Origin: Daphnia pulex
Taxonomy: Eukaryota; Arthropoda; Branchiopoda; Diplostraca; Daphniidae
Length of the DNA stretch: 64,000 nt
Direction: 5' to 3'
Assembly (NCBI RefSeq): GCF_021134715.1
Contig: NC_060026.1
Location: forward strand, 7,245,001 to 7,309,000
Numbering within the stretch: the stretch's first letter is position 1; each line of letters starts with the position of its first letter. Position numbers and translations under genes: made by a program. The notes beneath the pieces are model-generated. The model made no database searches, was not told where the DNA came from, and saw nothing but the letters and a program-made list of their open reading frames with translations. Of the stretch, positions 1 through 10,164 are shown in pieces.

Positions 1-259
1 CCAACAATTTATCTTTATCATTCTCCACCGGACTAAATTAAGGCATAAAAAAGTGTTTTTATGAAGGGTAGATTCACTGTGGTCAATTTCCTCCATCAAA
101 TGATCTGTTGGTAATTCTGCATATAGAGGATATATTATAACAACATGAACTTACTATCAATTGAGTTATAAAATTCCAATGAACATGGCATTTGCTGACT
201 GCTATTCATGCAGCTATATGAGATAACGAAAAAAATTAATAAAAATGTAATATAAATAA

Positions 260-960
260 TTAATGAATTGTGCTACCTTGTGGTAACTCTGTGACAATTG
301 AAGGTATAAATCGTAAATTATCGGGAAGAAAATCCTTAAATGGATATATGCCCACCCGTCTTGGATTTTCCTTTTTCAGGGAGAATAAGAAAATTTGTAG
401 TATGTAGCCACCTGCAGCATTACAAAATGCAAGCATCGTAACGTTCTGTCCTCTTTCAGCAGAAGTAGTTTGCATTACCTTATAAACAGATACATAATGT
501 TACTTTGGGGATAAAAAAAGGGAAATAATTCAAAAGGCGAAAAAAAATCACTTGTTTTACTGCCCGTTCAGCTACAACTTTTATAGATTGAAGAACTGTT
601 AAAGTACTTGTTTCGTCACCATTAACATTCGGTGTACAGGAATTTGTTTGTCTGGAATTATTTGCTGAAACTGTTGTTGAAATCGATGAACAACATAGTT
701 AAATCCAGCAGCCCGGGCTTGGCCGCTCGTTACCTCTGACTGCGTTAACGATAATCTCTGATGTCTCTTCATAAAGCCTGTGTATCACTCCGGTCAAGCA
801 CATTCGTTTTTCGCCCAGCTCTCTTGGCACTTGAAATTGTTTACTCGAGTAAAGCTGTAAACAAGACGACGAATTTCAATTGGACTTAGTCCATGATTGG
901 GCTGAGCAGAGTATTTTAGATAACAGACGAGTTCTTCTTCTTGTTCGTCATTCACAGCTG
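260..960 (-). pseudogene. Decayed pogo/Jerky-type DDE transposase
   Basis: Read on the minus strand from about 960 down to 260, broken frames match the order of motifs in pogo/Tigger/Jerky-type transposases. An EQE-ELV-YL segment is followed by GLSPIEIRRLVYSFTRVNNF, then GFMKRHQRLSL, then TSGQARAAGFN, and finally ERGQNVTMLAFCNAAGGYIL, the block that follows the first catalytic aspartate in this family. Stop codons and frame changes separate the blocks, for example around 540-610 and near 800. The last block is open for 71 codons. No catalytic triad can be assembled and no terminal inverted repeats were seen. This is a dead DNA transposon remnant; the family call rests on motif order and is fairly sure. 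Confidence 0.6.
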
Positions 961-2685
961 TCTAGTGATATATAGGAGTAACAAAATATGCATGAAGCAT
1001 TCCAAGATGTTTCGTTTTATGATAATGACTGAAGTGCGTAGTTACAGAAATGTTGTACAATTTTTCAGTCCGTCGAAAGCCCTTTCCTTCATTTTTTTCA
1101 ATTTTTTGACAGCATCAATGATATTTGTATGGGGTCCTTGAAACCTTCTCCGTTTTTCTTTTAAAGTTTATCATCTACAATTGAAAGACCTATATAAAGA
1201 TGTGAAAACACAAATAGTATTATAGAGCTTCAGAACAGCCGAAAGAATCTTACAGAAACTGTAAATGCAGAAATTCAGCAACAAGAATGAATTGTCTGTG
1301 TAAGTCACATCGCACACCGAGTACGCCTTATTGATTCTGCGGCTGAGCTAAAGCTTTCTTGGCCAGTTCCACTAGACGCCTTCTCCCAATCGAAAACTCT
1401 ATGGTCTGCGTTTGTCAAATTCCTATGTTCCATCAAAAGACTATAACCGCCATTACTTACATACTGTACTGTCTTCCTGCCTTCCTATACTGCCTTTCCC
1501 ATCTATTTATATATTTTTTTTTGCCGCTCCTTTTGTTTCTAATTTCTGGCGTATTCGACCCTGAAGTCACCCTCTCAGTCAGGCTCTAGTGGGAGCCTTA
1601 ACAGGACCGTGGCCGTAAGAGTCGTCCGTTGCTTCGCGGTGCTGGTGACATCCAAATCAGCATCTCGTCGCTCCGGACCATCTGGGGGGTCGGCAGCGGC
1701 GTCTTTTTATTCGTTTTAGTCTTTTATTCTTTTTTACTCAATCTTTCAACCGGTATGCTCTCCCCTGCCTAATAATATCGCGTGCCGCTCCGCTCCACTC
1801 TATCCAGAATTTCAGTTCTACTTTCGATCTTCTGCCTAATTTTTCTTCTCGGTTCCCTCTCTCTTCTCCCATCCTCCTCTCTTATCCTCTTACCCATCCT
1901 CCTCTAGTATCACTTTCAAACAATAATTACTCAAGAATAATTTACTTGTTTTTCGCAAACATTGCAATATTCTTGAAGAGAAATTAATTTTCTTATAGTT
2001 TTTTTTCAACAGATGTTATTCATCAGTTGCTGAGAAAAATGGCGTTCCAATTTACCCCGGGGTCTGTTCCATTCAACCCCGTCTTTTTTCGGTCGAGAGC
2101 AGATCGAATGAAAAAAGCTTGGTTAGATTTTCTTTCATATCTCGTTTATTTTTCAATATAAACATTTAAAAAAATCAGTGGTTAGCCAGGATATAGCTAA
2201 AAAATACGGAACAAACAAAAATATTAAAATGTATCTATTTTAATCTTAAATCATAACAAATACGGCAGTCATGAAAAAATGTTCCATTTCGCCCCGGTCT
2301 CCCCTGTTTGTGGAAGACCCTCACTGACGAGTTGGTAGTGTTCCCTTTTTTTAGTGGCGTAGTTGTTATCCGTACTCATGTAACACATTCCCAGGCTCTA
2401 ACTTGTAAACCTGCAAATCCTTGGGCTGCACTTCATCCTAGTTGGTAAGTTCTTCGTGCTTTTTGTGACTGTGCAGTAGGGTAAATTGATTGTATGCATG
2501 AGTGTGTTATTATAGTTACCGTTTGTTAGTTTATTACTGCTATCCCCTACAATTCCAAACCAAGTGTTAATTTACAGGCTTGGTAGCGTTTGCATCCATA
2601 CTGATTTGTTGTTTGAAAAAGACAGTCCATATTTCCAATTTACCGTGGCTGGCGTCTTCGTTATTGTAACGGCCTTTATACCGTT
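961..2685. other. Intergenic, no gene recognised
   Basis: Only short ORFs without codon structure are present. There is a T-rich stretch at 1,480-1,560 and a GC-richer patch at 1,590-1,700. Nothing here could be assigned. Confidence 0.5.
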
Positions 2686-2689
2686 GCAA

Positions 2690-3047
2690 TTTCCTTTTTT
2701 TAAGACTTGCAATTGTCCATGCCAAACTAGTAAGTATTAATTTCATAAATTCTAAAAATATAATTACTAATTTTTTTTCCTCGGAGGATCCGGCCGTGGA
2801 GAAGCTCTTGAAAACTGTCGCTGCTGCTCTGGTAGCAGCAGCTGCAGCAACAAACAAATCGCCGGAAGTTGCAACGCCGGCCAATAACGCAGCAAAAGCA
2901 GGAGCGGCCTTTGTGCTTCTTCTTACACCTTCTCTGGCTTCAGGAGCGCAACCAGCTCCGGCAGCGATTTTCTTGTAAAGTCTGCAGGAATTATTTAAGA
3001 AGTTGAATGAAAAAGGAACTCCCGTAGAGATGGAGACGGAGTTTTAG
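2690..3047 (+). pseudogene. Ala-rich exon, copy 1 (broken)
   Basis: This is one of three copies in the window of an exon encoding an Ala-rich segment (AVEKLLKTVAAALVAAAAA, then an NNAAKAGA block, then an LQELLKKLN helix and a METEF terminus). About 90 bases of upstream intron are also shared, with a GTAAGTATT donor. This copy has two lesions. The acceptor that reads CCTCAG elsewhere is CCTCGG at about 2,784, and the AAG codon found in the other two copies is TAA at about 2,976. The conserved tail continues past the stop to about 3,047. The protein function is unknown; low complexity and Ala/Lys helices are all that can be seen. Confidence 0.5.
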
Positions 3048-3145
3048 AAGTCAACTCGCCCGTACTGTAGGTCGCCTTTCTCCCTCGTCAAATTTATCGT
3101 CTAATTCTCTCCCATCTTAATGCTAACTGTATTGATTTGTATCAG

Positions 3146-3855
3146 CAAATCCAGCAGCACGTTTTCAGTTCCAGCTACACCTGCTGAAAAACCTTTAGCC
3201 GTTGCAGCAGCAGCTCCAACGAAAACCGTCATAAACGTGAAGCAGCTGTTCATGCAGCAGAAGCAGCTATTGCATACCATGCAGAAGCTTCATTGTTTTT
3301 TGTTTTTTTCGTTTTTATCCTATTGGCTCTCTTCCTGTTTCTTGGCGAAAGGTAAGTCACGTCTTTCTTTTGTCAGGGAAATAATAAATTTTTAAGTGTG
3401 ATCCATATGGGTGTAAATCTTTAGGTGATCCAAAATGGATCGAGGATCTTGATGCGTTTGTCACTGACGTAGCAGGGATTGTACACAAGGGGGAAATCCC
3501 CTTTCTCCAAGGCACATTCGGCCTTTTACTTATCGCTAATATATTTTTTGGCCTTTCATCAAAAGATATTTTGGCGTGCGCGCTCAAATGGTAAGATTAA
3601 GTTAATTTGGGCAAGGAGGCCAACGTTTTAAATTTTTTGCTGTTTTTTCAGCACATGCACCGGTACTGCGGCACACTGACAACCTCTTTGTCAGCTCCAC
3701 CAGACACGGCAATAAATGTGGAGCAGCTGCTGCTCAATCAAACGAAGGAAGTGTTGGACTTAATGAAGACCACAATATGTGACAATTCATTAGGAAGTCC
3801 CCAATTGTGGAAAACCGGTCCATCACCCACCAATTGGTGTCCCAGGTGGAGGTGA
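3146..3855 (+). CDS. Three candidate exons of an unrecognised gene
   Basis: An exon begins after an acceptor at 3,145 and encodes an Ala/Pro linker followed by VINVKQLFMQQKQLL. A second exon at 3,425-3,590 is fully open, bounded by TTTAG and GTAAG, and encodes about 54 residues containing WIEDLDAFVTDVAG and a hydrophobic GLLLIANIFFGL stretch. A third at about 3,650-3,855 carries AINVEQLLLNQTKEVLDLM, recognisably related to the first in protein and DNA, so these look like duplicated exons. Frames between the exons could not be joined with certainty. They may be upstream exons of the triphosphatase-like gene at 4.45 kb or remnants of a tandemly duplicated neighbour. No family was recognised. 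Confidence 0.35.
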
Positions 3856-4089
3856 GGGAGTCCTCGAACGGAAATTCATATTTACCTGGATGTCCCCAAA
3901 GGTGCTGGGAAACTGGACCAACAGCTACTGGTGACCTGGGTGGAGATCAAGCCTAAAAAAACTTTCAAACAGTTTTAATTTAAAGATTAAGGAAATTACA
4001 TTTCATACGTGTTTTATGGTCAATTCAATTACAATGCTGTGCCGCCTTTAACGGCGGATATATAAAAAAAACCATGTCTTTGGTATGGT

Positions 4090-4384
4090 ATGTTCGCTGT
4101 TCTTCAACAACTTGATAGACTTGAAACTACATTGCAAGATGCTTTTTTGCAGATTAAAGAGATTCGAGGTTAGTTGGCGACTTTACATATCTGCCCCGTA
4201 GAATTTGAAGTAATTTAAATTTGCAGAAATATTTAAGTTTCTTTATATTTTTAGAATACGACATTATTTCAATATATCTGTTTGAATTTCCAGCCCGCGT
4301 GATGTTGCAGAAACAAGAGACTTTCGCAGAATTTAATTCAGTCAACAACTCGGCCCAGGCAATCTCGTCTATTCCCGCGACATC
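4090..4384 (+). CDS. Two coiled-coil exons upstream of the triphosphatase gene
   Basis: An ATG at 4,090 opens a 26-codon exon (MFAVLQQLDRLETTLQDAFL...) ending at a GTTAGT donor at 4,169. A 125 nt intron ends in TTTCCAG, and a second exon at 4,294-4,384 continues in frame (ARVMLQKQETFAEFN...) to a GTGAGT donor. The heptad-like spacing of L and I suggests a short coiled coil. The next exon, at 4,448 or 4,457, is in a different phase, so a link to the phosphatase domain needs an unseen exon, another splice site or a frameshift. This could be the true N-terminus of the downstream gene. Confidence 0.35.
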
Positions 4385-4447
4385 GTGAGTTATTATAATA
4401 AGGCTAATTGTGACTTGTCAAACATTGAAGGCTTACCTAATATTTAG

Positions 4448-5405
4448 CCATCACAGGCAAAAAACTTTAAATCTGGCTCCCCTGATACTGCAAAGTTGGC
4501 TGATGGTCGAGGTATTTTTTTTAGATTTGGAGATCTTTAGAAGGATGCAAATTAGGGTTTTTGATATAAACATTCAGGAAAAAGAAAAGCTCTACGCACC
4601 CAAAGTGATTGGACCGAACAATACTTACCAATGTATCCTAATCCTGGGTCAATCCCCGAAAGGTTTATTGCAATTTTGCATTACTTTAAATTTTTAGATT
4701 CCGTAATTTCTGATTGCATTTGTATGAAGGTGGCTAAACTATACTTGTATTGGAGAACCTATGTTGGGATTACCAATTGTCGTGTGTAAAACTCCTTTGA
4801 AAGAGGTTTGACAACAAAATATTATTTTTATTTTTATTGAAATCTCATTTCTCTTTTCATTACAGGTTTTATTCTGCTATAACAATGTGGATATTCAGCA
4901 ATGGTTTAAACCAAAAAGCCTACTGGATAAGTTGCCAAATGTTGGCAGTGTAATTGATCTAACTGCCGCAAGCAGATATTATGATCCAAAAGTCTTTACT
5001 GATGCAGATGTCAAGTATACGAAAGTCGAATGCGGAGGACAAGGAATTCCGAATGAGGGTTCAATCAACAAGTAGAAACAGACTAATTATACAAACATTA
5101 AAATTGGTTTCAAGACTTTGGTATTTAATGCAGATTCTTCAAACTAATGGACAACTTTCTACACAGTCCTGAGTCACGTGGAAAGCTTGTGGTTGTACAT
5201 TGTACTCATGGCATTAACCGTTCTATTTTTTTTGTTGCAAAATACTTGATTCTGAGAAGAAGTTTCGAACCTGCTGATGTTTGCAAGGTCTGTTAATTTT
5301 TTAATCTTCACTATTTTATTTCACCATTATTTTTTTTTATTGTCATAGGTGTTAAACAAGCTCGTTGACACCCAATTGAAAGGGTTACCTTCATTGAAGA
5401 TATAA
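4448..5405 (+). CDS. DUSP11/RNA 5'-triphosphatase-like phosphatase
   Basis: Exons at 4,448 (or 4,457)-4,511, 4,578-4,662, 4,730-4,805, 4,866-5,071, 5,134-5,287 and 5,349-5,405 join in frame with 60-70 nt GT-AG introns. The ~210-residue product follows the DUSP11 / mRNA-capping triphosphatase / baculoviral PTP family in order: IPERWLNYTCIG near the start, then VIDLTAASRYYDP, then the P-loop VVVHCTHGINRS (the Cx5R signature, Cys and Arg both present), then a terminal helix ending in LPSLKI. The family removes phosphates from RNA 5' ends. No premature stop interrupts the joined frame. The 5' start is unresolved, and the exon at 4,448 may be internal. The locus sits among transposon debris, so it could be a young or lineage-specific duplicate. 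Confidence 0.65.
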
Positions 5406-5695
5406 ATAAAATGGTTCTATCAGTTTGTCCGAATCCCTTGTCGATAATTCATAAAAAACAGGTTATTTTTATTTTCCTTCAATTCCTAATGTTTGTTGTC
5501 AAAGTAAATTTCTTAAAATTTTTACTTTACCCAGAAGAAAAAATTGAAAGGAAAGAAACAAGAATCTGTCTAAGACAGCATCTACAGTTTATTCAATGGC
5601 TCTGGTTTATTCTTATCTTTTTGCTGTTTGATGAAAAGCACCGTGGCATGGTCGGTTTGGCAGCCTTGCAGAGCAGACCGCGAACGCCTAATTTC

Positions 5696-6890
5696 TAGTG
5701 TTGGTGATATCGATACTGATTTCTAGATATATCGCGGAATCAGCGCCAGCGAAGGATATATCAAGTATCATGATATATCTAGATATCAGTATCGATCTTC
5801 CCCAGCGCCATCTAGCGCTCAAAATATAAGCTTTTTAAATGTACTGCCTACGTCTTTCTCATTAACGTTTAGTCGTTTTGCCGATTTTGAGTCTTATTTC
5901 ACTCTGCCTATTGTGTGTGTACGTGTGTATAGAATTCAAAATGTCAAGTAACCGTCGAACAAGTGCTATATGGCGATATTTTCAAGAAACCAAAGAAGAT
6001 AAGAAGTCAAATTGGATATGTTTTCTGTGTAAAACGGTAGGGTCTTGCAAAAACACATCAAACCAATGGAAGCATCTGGAAATACATCATTAGGCAGTTT
6101 GGGATGAGATTCCCAATCAAAGGCAGCCGCTAAAGAAACCAAGGCGCCAAGATGATAATGGATCTGACAATTTATTGGACAACGATTCTGAACGGATTGA
6201 ATCTGATACCAACGCTGGCCCGTCTATCAGCGTTGCTGCCCCTGGCAATACCGGCGCATCTACCGCTACTAGCGCTTCTGCTAATGATTATGCCGGTGAA
6301 GCCGGACCGCATACTGGCGCTGCCAGAGCACCAGGTTAGATTTATATCACCAGTCTGATTTCGTTTGAATTAGAAATTCCATATAAATAACCATTCTCAT
6401 TAAAAATTTCTGCTTAAATTTTAATAATTTGGGCGTTCTTCATCTCAGTCTTCATTTAATTCGACTTACTCGGAGCCTGAGTCGGCACCGCATCCGATTG
6501 CAGGGGCTCATATGCAAGCTATAATGCGTGCCCTTGCTCTTTTCATTGTCTGATCAATGCAACCCCTTTCTTTGGTTGAGGACGAACATTTTCGAACGTT
6601 TATTAAGACAATTGATCCACGGATTACGCTTCCATGCCGTAGTATTCTTACAAAAACAATTTTTCCAGAGTTATACGGCGAAGCAAAAAACAAATTGCTC
6701 GTGGAGTTGTCTCAAGCAGATGGTATAGCAGTGACAACGTATTGTTGGACTTCGTCGACGATGGCCAGTTACATTACTGTAACTGCGCACTACATCAACG
6801 ACGATAAAGTCAAAATAATCTCGCATGTCCTTGCCACTATTATGGTTGAGGGTAGCCACACTGCCGAAAATCTCGCGGAGATCATTAAAG
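5696..6890 (+). pseudogene. BED/hAT transposase, 5' part (broken)
   Basis: The left end looks like a hAT terminus (TAGTGTTGGTGATATCGATA at 5,697). It is followed by a hairpin at 5,706-5,797 whose arms are near-perfect inverted copies. A BED-type zinc finger starts at the ATG at 5,941 (WRYF..., CFLC, then HLEIHH) and runs straight into an in-frame TAG at about 6,091. Ser/Ala/Gly-rich linker codons follow in another frame to about 6,340. From 6,557 a 110-residue block matches the middle of ZBED/hAT transposases (PLSLVEDEHF, TTYCWTSS, VTAHYINDD). The frame is lost at about 6,890 where foreign sequence begins. The element is inactive. Confidence 0.65.
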
Positions 6891-6944
6891 GTATGCTAAC
6901 TATATTAGGGGAGATTAAAGCTCCCTATTTAGCAATAGGGAAAA

Positions 6945-7090
6945 GATGGTGCCGTATGGTATGGCCCAGGTAAACCCCCCTTCTCTTACCCCTCTCCCAT
7001 GGGTACGTGCAATCCCCCCCGTCCGATCCCCCTTCTGGCCGGCTTGGGCTGCGCGTCAGTCCCGTAAAAATCGAAACTTTTAACACAATA
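6945..7090 (+). mobile_element. Terminal-repeat fragment of the Merlin-like family, nested in the hAT element
   Basis: From GGTATGGCCCAGGTA to the GTCCGTAAAA-like end this stretch matches, with a few changes, the inner part of the right terminal repeat of the element at 9,809-12,039 (about 11,555-11,690). It lies between the 6,557-6,890 and 7,621-7,893 parts of the hAT transposase, so it arrived after or during decay of that element. Confidence 0.55.
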
Positions 7091-7339
7091 TCTTATTTCC
7101 GAATAAACCTTAAATTGCATATCAAATTTATATTTCTAACAAATGGGCTTTATTAACATGATTGTATTCAACCTTTTTATAAAAAAAAAAAGTTAAAAAA
7201 GTTTTGAAATATACAAGTTACAAATGAAAAACGAACTGGACTATTACTAACATAGTTTAATTGGCTGAATAGTATATGAACGGTGCCGGATCTACGGTTC
7301 AATCGTCTTTTGGCAAATCCGACAAGGATGCCAGATCTT

Positions 7340-7572
7340 TGATCTGTTGAAATAGGACAGGTAGAAATATGATTAGTGGATGGTAGAAATAGGACTAGTG
7401 GATGGTAGAAATAGGACTAGTGGATGGTAGAAATAGGACTGCTCGTAAGGAGAAATAGGACTGGCAATAATGAGTTGCAAAATGTAGTCCTATTTCGACC
7501 AGTCCTATTTCTACTTAGTCCTAAATCGTAGTCCTATTTCTACCAGTCCTATTTGGTTTAGTCCTAAATCAC
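7340..7572. repeat. 22-bp tandem array that folds back on itself
   Basis: A 22-bp unit (GGATGGTAGAAATAGGACTA plus GT) is repeated about three times from 7,380, with degenerate units on either side. From about 7,486 the reverse complement of its core (GTCCTATTTCTACC) recurs four or more times to 7,572. The two arms could form a long imperfect hairpin around 7,465-7,480. Confidence 0.65.
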
Positions 7573-7620
7573 CGCCAATCTTAGGGGATCCATATTTTCC
7601 CAATCAATATAAATTAGTTT

Positions 7621-7895
7621 TAGCCATAAAAGATATTTTGAAGTTAAAACATGTTCCGTGTTTTGCCCACACTATGAGCCTTGCTGTTAAATCAGCAATC
7701 CATGACGACCCGCAATGTTCTGCCCTTCTCGAGAAATGCCGCAATATTGTCACTTATTTTCATTCTAGCTCGCATGCCACAAGTAAATTAAATATGTGTT
7801 GCAATGGAAAGAAGAGGAGCAGACTCGTGCAAGAGTGTCCTACCAGATTGAACGCAACGTTCTTGATGATAGAAAGTCTTTTAAAAGCAATTTAA
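7621..7895 (+). pseudogene. BED/hAT transposase, 3' part
   Basis: An 85-codon open block resumes the transposase interrupted at 6,890: KLKHVPCFAHTMSLAVKSAI, then a YFHSSSHATSKL helix and QECPTRLNATFLMIESLL, the counterpart of the family's D-x-x-TRWNSTF block. It ends in TAA at 7,893. The dimerisation domain and right terminus expected further on are absent, so the element is truncated as well as interrupted. Confidence 0.6.
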
Positions 7896-8001
7896 GACGC
7901 AACATTGTGGAACGGCTTGCTGACTACAGATCAAATGCAATTCATATAATTTCGATATATCTTGATCCGCGGTAAAATTAAACAATTATATAAGTTACCC
8001 C

Positions 8002-8741
8002 CTACTAGCACACATTGTCCATAGGACGTCCATTGGATATCCGACGGTCCATTTTCCGTTTGTCCGTTTAGCGTTAGCTACGGATATCCTATGGATGGAA
8101 TATTTTGATCCAGATAACGGTTGGTCGCGGATGGTCATACTGGGATGTCCTATGAATGTCCATCTGGTACCAATCTCGGATGTGAAGTCAGCCGTACATT
8201 CGTGATGAGTATTGGACATCGTATGGATATCAGAGTAAGGATCTGAAACGAACGATTAATTTCACATCCCAGATTAATACCGATGGACATCCATAGGACA
8301 TCCCAGTATGGACCGTGTTTTCTTGATCCAAACATTCCATCCATAGGATATCCGTAGCTGACGCTAAACAGACGGACGGTTTTCGTTCACAGGATATCCA
8401 TAGAACGTCCTGTGGACATTGTGTGCTAGTAGAGAACCATGAATATCCCCTTTGTTTCATGTTGATAAGAACAAGTATAGCATGGATGCATTACACTGGC
8501 ATGTCATCCAAGAGTCCCGGGTTCGATCCCCGATAAAGTTAGATCTTTTAATTTTTCCCAAATTTATAACTGATACCAAAGACGTCCGTTTTTTGGACGT
8601 CCATGGATATCCCAAGTTGGACGTCCACAGGAGAGGACATTAGTATATCCTTTAAACATCCATAGGACGTCCAACTGGGACATCCAACTGGATCGGCTCT
8701 GACATCCATAGGATATCCTATGGATATCTCGGTGCTAGTAG
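8002..8741. mobile_element. Fold-back/MITE-like element built of GGATATCC motifs
   Basis: CTACTAGCACACA at 8,002 has its inverted copy ending at 8,432, and a third copy of the end (GGTGCTAGTAG) finishes at 8,741. Between 8,002 and 8,432 the two halves are inverted copies of each other over nearly their whole length. Short variants of CCATAGGATATCC and CCATAGGACGTCC recur more than a dozen times on both strands. There is no coding capacity. The 8,433-8,741 part may be a second copy that has lost its left end. No clear target duplication was seen. Confidence 0.55.
8490..8545 (+). repeat. tRNA-like B-box remnant
   Basis: CCCGGGTTCGATCCCCG forms a T-arm-like stem-loop containing a consensus Pol III B box. 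No full cloverleaf could be drawn. It sits inside the fold-back element and suggests a tRNA-derived SINE piece. Confidence 0.3.
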
Positions 8742-9303
8742 GGCCGTTAATTGTTCAATGTTTACAAATATTTTTTCTGTTTAGCTTTAAGACTGAGTAT
8801 CTTATAAAAGACACACCTCAAGTTGGTGCTAGGTTTGCAGAAGACCATATCACCTATACCATTGGGCAGTCCATTAGGCCAATAACCCCTAGCCTCGATT
8901 TTATATTTCAAAATATAAGTTAAAATAGTCTTTTAGTTGCCTCGTCATTCGGCTAAGGCCAAGATTATCTACGCTACGGTCCACTCTTGTCATCCGCCCT
9001 ATTTCGAATTCATCCGCTCTTACCAAAGGAAATTGACAACTTTCTCCAAGTTTCAAGCTTCGAGCTTCTTTTCTTCTTTCAAAATATCATGCTTTGCACT
9101 GCAAACATTGCCTTCGATTCCTTCATTCACGACCTTCATATCAACGCAGCAAAAGCAGGAGCGGCCTGCGTGTAGCTTCTTATAGCTGCTCTGGCTTCAG
9201 GAGCGCAACCAGCTCTGGCAGCGATTGACTTGAAAAGTCTGCAGGAATTATTGAAGAAGTTGAATAAAAAAGGAACTCACGTTGAGATGGAGACGGAGTT
9301 TTA
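8742..9303 (+). pseudogene. Ala-rich exon, copy 2 (5'-truncated)
   Basis: From about 9,142 the sequence aligns with the Ala-rich exon copies at 2.8 kb and 25.1 kb (NAAKAGA block, LQELLKKLNKKG helix, METEF terminus). The first half, including the AVEKLL segment, is missing. A TAG replaces a conserved Gln codon at about 9,174. The 400 bases before it hold a short open stretch (VGARFAEDHITYTIGQSIRP) of unknown origin. Confidence 0.45.
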
Positions 9304-9808
9304 GAAGTCACCTCGCCTGTTTTTAAGACTTACAATAGTCTATGCCAAACTAGTAAGTATTAAGTTTATAAATTCTAAAAATATAATTATTAATTTTATT
9401 TTCCTCAGAGGATCCAGCCGTGGAGAACGCCCAATATATCAAAAAAACCATGCCTTTGGTATGTTTACTGTCATTCTGTTTTTTTTATGCCATTTTCTCG
9501 TCCCACTAACCCCTAGCCTTGTTTTTGTTGTTAGTTGTTGTTACATACTATAAGTTAAAAAAGTCTTTGTAAAGGAGAAAGGGCCAAGTAAACTACTTCA
9601 TCGTCGGATTCAGAAAAAAGAGCGACTTAAAAACCATATCATAGTAGTATGATATCTGGTACGGTACCCGTATGATATCCGTAAGTCAAAAATTACACAT
9701 GCACGGACATGAAAGAGAACCTCTCTAGATGCCGGTGCTAGCCGGAATGAGGTTTGCTTCCTTCGCCTTTGGCGGCCCTCTACCGGACATTTCTACCCAT
9801 CACTTAAC
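9142..9808 (+). repeat. Segmental duplication, copy A part 1
   Basis: Collinear with about 25,124-25,797. It contains the Ala-rich exon tail, an intron-like spacer, a 50-nt second exon at 9,409-9,458 (phase 2, beginning AGGATCCAGC and ending before GTATG), and 350 bases of non-coding sequence. Collinearity stops abruptly at CACTTAAC, where the Merlin-like element is inserted. Confidence 0.7.
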
Positions 9809-10164
9809 CGTGAAGTGAAAGACAGGAGAAACAACGACGTACTAAGAGTTTGATATCATACTGAAGCCTAGCTGTAACTAATCCACTTAACGGCGCTGTG
9901 CGGTGGTAGGGCAGTTTTATATTTTGTGTTTTCACTATTAGCAGAAGTTAGCTACTGTAGCAAAGTTTTATTGTGTTTAGGGTGTGCAAATGAGCGGAAG
10001 TGCCCGTAAAACGCGTTCAAAGTTTTGAGTTTTACGGAGCTGACGCGCAGCCCAAGCCGGCCAGAAAGGGGGGTCGAGCGGGGGGTGGCGCGTACCCATG
10101 GGAGAGGGGACAGTGAAGGGGGGTATACCTGGGCCATACTATACCAGCCCATGTTTCCCCCTTG

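Noticed and set aside
8002..8741. CRISPR-like array of short repeats
   Set aside because: Repeats are irregular in spacing and orientation, and the context is eukaryotic; it is a fold-back element.
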